Source: Akkermansiaceae bacterium UBA4145
Lineage (GTDB): Bacteria > Verrucomicrobiota > Verrucomicrobiia > Verrucomicrobiales > Akkermansiaceae
Assembly (NCBI GenBank): GCA_002380675.1
Contig: DFWB01000193.1
Coordinates: forward strand, 1 to 12,899
Reading direction: 5' to 3'
Length of the DNA: 12,899 bases
Under the pieces are notes generated by a model. The model had not been told where the DNA came from, did no database searches, and worked only from the letters and a program-made list of their open reading frames with translations. Below are positions 7,759 to 12,899 of the stretch, one piece after another. Position 1 is the stretch's first letter, and every line of letters starts with the position of its first letter. The position numbers and the translations under genes are program-made.

Positions 7759-10700
7759 ATGAAGCAACGCGCGATCACCCCTTTTTATTCGTGCACCTTG
7801 GGCTTGGCGTTGTGCGGCCTGATGACTTTTCTGGCTTCCTGCGGCGAAGGCGATCTTGGCGATGAAAATGCCCCCTTCGAAGGCTCCTCGGAGAATCTGG
7901 GTGAGACCTCTCCACCCGATCCCTCCGCTCCCATCCCGGAATCACTTCCGACGGCCAGCCCTGCGGCAAAGGCAGAAACCATGGAAACGTCTCCGGGGTT
8001 GAGACAGAAGAAATTCATCGCCCCCCTGCAGGACGCCTACGAAAGAATGGACCCCTCGAAAGATGGCTGGGCCTCTGAAACCTTCAGCGCAGCTGCCAAA
8101 GATCAGTTACACAAACTGGAGGACCTCCTCGCATCCCCCCGGGCTATTCAGGATTCCCAGTTGAACAGCCTCACAATCACCGCAGTTTCCTCCACCAAAC
8201 TTCGTCCTGACAATCTGACGGCATCCTTTGATGATGACCGCTTTTCCATTCGGCAGGCCGATCTCGACTCTGGGGCGAGGACCGTAGGAGCCAAGGAGCT
8301 CGCAAGCAGCTTGAATGCATTACGCGCCAGCGGAGGATCGACCGAACCGCACATGAAAATCTTCCGGGTGTTCCCGGGTAAGGATAACACGGCACGATGT
8401 CTTGTTCTCGTAGACATTCTTCAAGTGGAAGAGGATTCCAGGACACAAATCAACGCAACGTGGTCCTGCGAGTGGAAGTTGGCTGATGGGCAGATCCCCC
8501 TCCTCACCGCTATTGAGCTCACCGATTACGAGGAAATCACCCAACCCGGGGGCTCCTCTCCTCTCTTCGAGGATGCGACTCACAGCATCCTCGGGAATGA
8601 GGCCACCTATCAGACCCAGTTCCTTCATTCTAGCGATCACTGGCGGAGCCGTTTACCCCGAGAGCTCGGCCTGGACCCCGTGGCCAACCACGGCCTCGCA
8701 ATCGGGGACATTAACGGAGATGGACTGGATGACCTCTACGTCTGTCAGCAAGGAGGATTACCGAACCGAATGCTCCTCCAAAATCCGGATGGCACCCTGA
8801 GGGACGTCACCGAGACCAGCGGCACGGGATGGCTTGATTACTGCGCAGCTGCTCTTCTCGTTGATCTGGACAACGATGGCGATCAGGACCTCATCGTGTC
8901 TCAGGACTTCCGAGTCATGATCATGGCAAATAACGGTAAGGGCTCATTCAGTCTCGCCTTCGGCTCCTCGACCAAAGCGCAATCCTTCTCCCTCGCAGCT
9001 GCTGATTATGACAACGATGGACTGGTTGACTTTTACGTCTGTGGCTACAACCCGTCAAAATCCGTACTCAGGGGCGGAGCAATGGGGGAGCCGATGCCCT
9101 TTCATGATGCCAATAATGGCGGACCCAACATGCTATGGCACAACGAGGGCAACCTTGAATTCAAGGATGCTACCGTGACAACGGGAATGGACGTGAACAA
9201 TCGTCGCTTCTCCTTTGCCGCTTCCTGGGAAGACTACGACAACGATGGGGATCAGGATCTTTACGTTGCCAACGACTACGGCCGCAACTGCCTTTACCGC
9301 AACGATGGCGGAACCTTTGCCGAAATAGCCGCAGAGATGCGCCTCGAGGATACCTCATCCGGAATGTCGGTGAGCTGGTCTGATTTCAATCTCGACGGCC
9401 GGATGGACGTCTACACCAGTAACATGTTCTCCAGCGCCGGCAATCGCATCACTTACCAGAAACAATTCAAGCCAGGTCTCCCGGGGGAGATCCGGGAACA
9501 GTTTCAGCATCTCGCCATTGGAAACTCGCTATTCGAGGGAGTGGCAGGCCGCCCCTTCAACGATGTCGGCATACAAGCTGGCGTCAATATGGGCCGCTGG
9601 GCCTGGGGATCCAAGTTCGTGGATTTCAACAATGACGGCTGGGATGACATTCTCGTCGCTAATGGATTTATCTCCGCAGATGACACCGGGGACTTATGAA
9701 GTGTCTACTGGCGACAGGTCGTGTCGCAATCTCCTGTTGATGACTTCTCCGAAAACGCCATCTCCTCTTACAAGCAGGGCTGGAGAGCACTCAGCCGACT
9801 CCTCCATGAAGATCGCAGCTTCAGTGGAGGTGAGCGCCACTGCGCCTTTCTCAATACTGCCGGCGGGAAAGCAAAGTTTGCCGACGTCTCTGCCCTGACC
9901 GGATTTGGATTTCCTGACGACGGCAGGGGCCTTGCCACCGTAGATTGGGACTTCGATGGGGATCTCGATCTCTGGATCACCAATCGAACCGCTCCGCGGG
10001 TTCGCTTTCTGAAAAATAACGCCTCCGCAAAGCAGAACTTTATCGCCTTCAGACTGGAAGGTAACGGCACCACATCTAACCGGGACGCCATCGGAGCCAG
10101 ACTTGAATTGATCCTTGAAGGAGCAGAGAAAGCAACGCGGATACGTAGTCTCCGCTGCGGAGAAGGGTTTCTCTCCCAATCCAGCAACTGGATTCACTTC
10201 GGCATGGGAAGAGATAGCGTGATAGCGAGTCTCATCATTCGATGGCCCGCCGGAGGGACGGAGAGAATTACCGGCCTGCAAGCGAACAGGTTTTACCTGA
10301 TCAGGCAAAGTAGCGGCAAGGCGACCCCTGTAACACCTCCTAAAAATCGAACAACCCTGGCAGCGAGCACGCAAGCGCCCCATTCTCCATCGGCAGTGAG
10401 TAGGACCATTGCCCCCCCCGGTCTTCTCATGCCGCAACTGAAAATGATCGGCACCGATGGCCAATCAAAACCCTATCTGCCCACCGGGAAAGGCCCGCTG
10501 CTGATCAATATCTGGTCGAGTATTTGCGACACCTGTATCACCGAACTCACGGATTGGTCCTCGCACGCGGGAAAACTAAAGTCCGCCGGTCTTGAAGTAG
10601 TCACCTTCAATACAGATCACCTCGATGGAGGAGCCTCCCCCGCAGACGCTCGCTCGGCTCTCGAAAAATCGGGCTCTCCCTTCCCTAACATTATGATCTC

Positions 10701-11793
10701 AGAGGAGAGCCTGAAGGCCTTGGATTTCCTGCAGCGCTCACTCCTGGATCGTCGGACCCCTCTTCCTGTCCCAAGCAGCTTTCTCGCTGCTCCATCCGGC
10801 GAACTGATTGCCTTCTACCGCGGCCCGGTTTCCATCGCCCAGGTTCTCCGTGACCTCCCTTTGGGCGCCCCCGATCTCTCCCCAGAGACCAGAAGGAACG
10901 CTTCCGTTCCCTTTGAGGGAATCTGGGTGAGCAACCCGGTGCCAGCGCGCCCGAACCGTGTCGCGTCGCTCATGGCTGACCATGACGAAGTCCCGCTGGG
11001 GGCATCCTACCTGAAGCACTGTGCTTCCCTCCTTGAATCCAAAACCCTTGACTCCAACGGGAAACGGAATCTTGGAGATATTTATTACGTGGCCGGCCTC
11101 CTCAATGGCCTTGAGAAACCCGGGCGCAGCCTTGCCATCAGCCAGCTGAGCCGTGCTCGTAACCTCATCCCCGACGACGTTCGAATTCGGCTTGAACTTG
11201 GGCGGCAACACTTCCTCGCCGGCGACTTACGCAATGCGGAAAAGGAAATGACGATGGCTGCAGGCATTAACCCGGATGATCTTGCCCTGCTCATGGACCT
11301 CGGACTAATGCGCTTTCGAATCGGCGAGTTTCAAAGATCGCATGATGCCTACAGCAAAGTCGCACAGGCAACCCCCCGAAATGGCATGGTTCTCTATCAC
11401 CTCGCGAACAATGAAGTCCGACTGGGAAGACTCCCGGAGGCGATTAAAAACTACCGCATCGCGATAGGCCGGGTAGCGAACCTTTCTCAGGCAGCGAACA
11501 ATCTTGCCTGGATCCTCGCGAGTCACCCGGACGAAGGCCTTCGCTCTCCGCAGGAAGCCTTGGAAATTACCACTCGCCTTTGTCAGCAAACCGGAAACAG
11601 ATCCCCCCTCTACCTCGACACCCATTCAATCGCTCTTGCGAATGCCGGGAAATTCGAAGACGCAATTGTGGCAGCCAACAAGGCCATTGCCCTCATACCG
11701 GCTGAGAACACTCCTGCAATCGAGGGCATTCGCAAGCGCCTCGCTCTTTACAGCACCAGGACGCCATACAGAGAGACCGCTTGGGCTAAATAA
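7759..11793 (+). CDS. Predicted selenoprotein: FG-GAP/ASPIC-UnbV/thioredoxin-like/TPR lipoprotein
   Basis: I read one 1344-residue protein across an in-frame TGA (codon 647). The N-terminus is a lipoprotein signal with lipobox L25-A-S-C28, so it should be anchored outside the cytoplasmic membrane. A low-complexity Pro/Ser linker and an unassigned domain (about 80-290) follow. FG-GAP/VCBS calcium-loop motifs lie near 315 (GDINGDGLDD), 368 (DLDNDGDQD), 413 (DYDNDGLVD), 490 (DYDNDGDQD), 539 (DFNLDGRMD), 621 (DFNNDGWDD) and 729 (DFDGDLD). Sec647 falls between the last two, in TGDL-U-SVYWRQVV. An ASPIC/UnbV domain spans about 760-845 (NRDAIGARLEL, GFLSQSSNWIHFGMG, IIRWPAGG). A TlpA/AhpC-like thioredoxin domain spans about 885-1035, with C923-D-T-C926. 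TPRs occupy about 1100-1325. The ATG at 7759 is preferred over the in-frame TTG at 7738 because it gives a compact lipoprotein signal. Without Sec insertion the product would be a 646-residue fragment. Confidence 0.8.
9697..9699 (+). other. In-frame UGA, predicted selenocysteine codon (residue 647)
   Basis: The TGA lies in the same frame as the long open stretches on both sides: 646 sense codons upstream and 697 downstream up to a TAA. The flanking residues keep the family's pattern through the interruption (last FG-GAP loop, then SVYWRQVVSQSP, then another FG-GAP loop and ASPIC/UnbV). A GTG restart at 9721 would yield a protein with no signal peptide that begins inside the hairpin. TGA ends at least four other genes in the window, so it is not a general sense codon here. 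Confidence 0.75.
9711..9727 (+). promoter_or_regulatory. Bacterial SECIS-like hairpin downstream of the UGA
   Basis: GCGACA (9711-9716) pairs perfectly with TGTCGC (9722-9727), leaving a 5-base loop GGTCG (9717-9721). The loop starts 18 bases after the UGA. Bacterial SECIS elements are apical stem-loops inside the reading frame, with a small loop carrying G in its first two positions about 16-37 bases past the UGA. The E. coli fdhF element has loop GGUC at nearly the same distance. The bulged U of fdhF is not evident here. The hairpin would be bound by SelB. Confidence 0.75.
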
Positions 11794-11836
11794 AGCCACT
11801 TTATCATTCCATAATATAAGGTGATTCCCGCTATTC

Positions 11837-11851
11837 CCTTCCTGCGGAAGG
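11837..11851 (+). terminator. Hairpin 44 bases after the selenoprotein stop, weak terminator
   Basis: CCTTCC (11837-11842) and GGAAGG (11846-11851) form a perfect 6-bp stem with loop TGC. A T-rich stretch (ATTTTT, 11868-11873) follows only after 16 bases, not directly, so intrinsic termination is possible but not typical. A minor AT-rich TAAAG/CTTTA hairpin overlaps the stop codon at 11791-11803. Confidence 0.3.
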
Positions 11852-11916
11852 TCATGCTATCTATCCTATTTTTAAAGGGTCCGTGAGCGGAATTAACTGC
11901 TTCTTCTCTCTGATTT

Positions 11917-11990
11917 CCATTGACCCGATTCTTCCAATGGAGACCATGGCGGATAACCCAGCGGGGGTATTCTCCAAATTCTCCATTGGA
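11917..11990. repeat. CCATTGG inverted repeats upstream of the TSP3-repeat gene
   Basis: TCCAATGGAGA (11933-11943) is the exact reverse complement of TCTCCATTGGA (11980-11990), an 11-bp inverted repeat with a 36-base spacer. A third partial copy, CCATTG (11917-11922), also pairs with CAATGG at 11935-11940. The repeats lie 55-130 bases before the preferred ATG of the next gene and could form a leader hairpin or a protein-binding site. An alternative upstream ATG (11937) for that gene sits inside the repeat. Confidence 0.45.
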
Positions 11991-12044
11991 GCGACCCATC
12001 CCCGCAAACCCAACAAAACCTCGAAGAACCCAACTAGCACACCA

Positions 12045-12899
12045 ATGAAGGCCCACGTCGTTCTCATCTCGTTTCTCTGCCTCATGATTCTGTCGCCACA
12101 CGTCATGGCGCAGCATAATCCAGAGAGGCTCCTTTTCCGCCGCACGGACAACCTGCCGGGTGCAGACTTTACTGGAGCGTTACCTACCAATGTGGACCAG
12201 GAAGCCCCCTTCGGAGAACTGGACGATCCTGCCTCAAGTCTGATTTCAGCCCTCGACGTAGACCGGGAGCCCGGGACGGAAATTGACCTTCTTGGCGATA
12301 ACTACGACCTCGCATTCATCTTTCAGTTCTATGACGAAGATGGAGTGTTCTCGTTTACGGAGAACTTTGACGATCGTGTCAAGGTGGTTGCCACACCAAT
12401 TTCGGGATCAGGCAACCTCGAGAGCACAGGCGCTCCGTTTGAGCACACGGATGTGAGCTGGAATACCCGTACCTTCGGGAACTTCGACTTCTCCGCCGAG
12501 GGTGGTGGAGGCTGGTTCAACGTCGATATCTGGCTTGTGGAAGATGGTGGAGGTGCGCAGTCGGCAGCGGATATCGGGTTCGGCTACTACAATGATTTCT
12601 CCACCAACACCGCGGATTTCGGCGGCATCGGATACGTCGGCGCCTTTGGTATCAGCAGTGGCGCGCCTGCGCAATTTGACACGGACGCCAACGGTCAGAG
12701 CTGGGGGGCCTACATAGATAGCTTTGATCCAGACATTGATACTGATGGCGACAGTATCCCCGATGGCTACGAGGAGCAGTTCTTTCCCGGAGACCTGACC
12801 CAGCTTGGGCCGGGAGACTTTGACGAGGATGGAGTGAACGATGCCGAGGAGTATGCTGATGGCACGGATCCCACGGTAGCCGATGGAGACGATGACGGG
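12045..12899 (+). CDS. Secreted protein, PA14-like front and TSP3 repeats, 3' truncated
   Basis: The reading frame is open from the ATG to the last base, giving 285 residues without a stop, so the gene continues outside the window. Residues 1-22 are a signal peptide (KAHVVLISFLCLMILSPHVMA, cleavage likely before QHN). Residues about 75-205 resemble a PA14-like beta domain common in secreted verrucomicrobial proteins: EDGVFSFTENFDDRVKVV, WNTRTFGNFDF and GGGGWFNVDIWLVEDGGG are its visible blocks. From residue 231 calcium-binding acidic repeats of thrombospondin type 3 begin: DTDGDSIPDGYEE, DFDEDGVNDAEEYADGTDP and DGDDDG. Such repeats usually act as rigid calcium-bound linkers before a C-terminal domain that is not visible here. 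The frame is also open upstream to an ATG at 11937 (36 more residues), but the 12045 start puts the hydrophobic stretch at the N-terminus. No clear ribosome binding site precedes it. Confidence 0.8.
   Translation, partial: MKAHVVLISFLCLMILSPHVMAQHNPERLLFRRTDNLPGADFTGALPTNVDQEAPFGELDDPASSLISALDVDREPGTEIDLLGDNYDLAFIFQFYDEDGVFSFTENFDDRVKVVATPISGSGNLESTGAPFEHTDVSWNTRTFGNFDFSAEGGGGWFNVDIWLVEDGGGAQSAADIGFGYYNDFSTNTADFGGIGYVGAFGISSGAPAQFDTDANGQSWGAYIDSFDPDIDTDGDSIPDGYEEQFFPGDLTQLGPGDFDEDGVNDAEEYADGTDPTVADGDDDG

Noticed and set aside
9697..9699. TGA as a reassigned sense codon (Trp or Gly code)
   Set aside because: TGA is the stop of the genes ending at 2166, 3256, 4068 and 4085, and Trp is encoded by TGG throughout the window.
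9697..9699. Pseudogene by nonsense mutation
   Set aside because: Not fully excluded, but the 697 codons downstream are intact with well-kept domains, and a hairpin of the right type stands at the right distance. A sequencing error also remains possible.
9697..9721. Two separate genes: one ending at TGA 9699 and one starting at GTG 9721
   Set aside because: The frame is continuous, the first product would stop between two FG-GAP loops, the second would lack a signal peptide and a good ribosome binding site, and its GTG lies in the SECIS-like hairpin.
9694..10464. 256-codon minus-strand open frame over the ASPIC/UnbV region
   Set aside because: It is antisense to conserved FG-GAP and ASPIC/UnbV sequence and has Cys/Arg-rich shadow composition.

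Overview
This window looks like a chromosomal piece of a member of the PVC group, most likely a marine or aquatic Verrucomicrobiota. Planctomycetota or Lentisphaerota are possible alternatives. The grounds are the gene types: a secreted CotH-kinase/lamin-tail protein, a very large FG-GAP/ASPIC-UnbV lipoprotein, a secreted thrombospondin-type-3 protein with a PA14-like front, and a cluster of Gfo/Idh/MocA oxidoreductases with an HpcH/HpaI aldolase. This was judged from motifs only; no search could be run. No tRNA, rRNA, CRISPR array or insertion sequence was seen, and no stretch over 300 bases lacks a gene.

Region 1 (1-4068) is a small-molecule catabolic locus. A Gfo/Idh/MocA oxidoreductase (183-1295, minus) diverges from a tightly overlapped three-gene operon on plus. 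That operon holds a shortened Gfo/Idh-like protein without a recognisable NAD-binding motif (1423-2166), a second full-length Gfo/Idh-type protein with unusual key positions (2159-3256), and an HpcH/HpaI-family aldolase with all expected catalytic positions (3253-4068). Together they suggest stepwise oxidation or epimerisation of a sugar or polyol-like substrate followed by retro-aldol cleavage; the substrate is unknown.

Region 2 (4085-7570, minus) is one secreted 1161-residue CotH-kinase protein flanked by two lamin-tail-like domains. It converges on the aldolase gene with 16 bases between the two stops.

Region 3 (7759-11793, plus) is the highlight. It appears as two open frames separated by a TGA, but the frame continues unbroken across it. 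The TGA at 9697-9699 is followed, 11 bases later, by a perfect 6-bp hairpin with a GGTCG loop (9711-9727). That is the geometry of a bacterial SECIS element. I read this as one 1344-residue lipoprotein with selenocysteine at residue 647: FG-GAP repeats, Sec, ASPIC/UnbV, a thioredoxin-like domain with CDTC, and TPRs. TGA is used as a normal stop in four other genes here, so a reassigned code is unlikely.

Region 4 (12045 to the window end, plus) is the 5' part of a secreted calcium-binding-repeat protein. A 251-base gap with inverted repeats precedes it.
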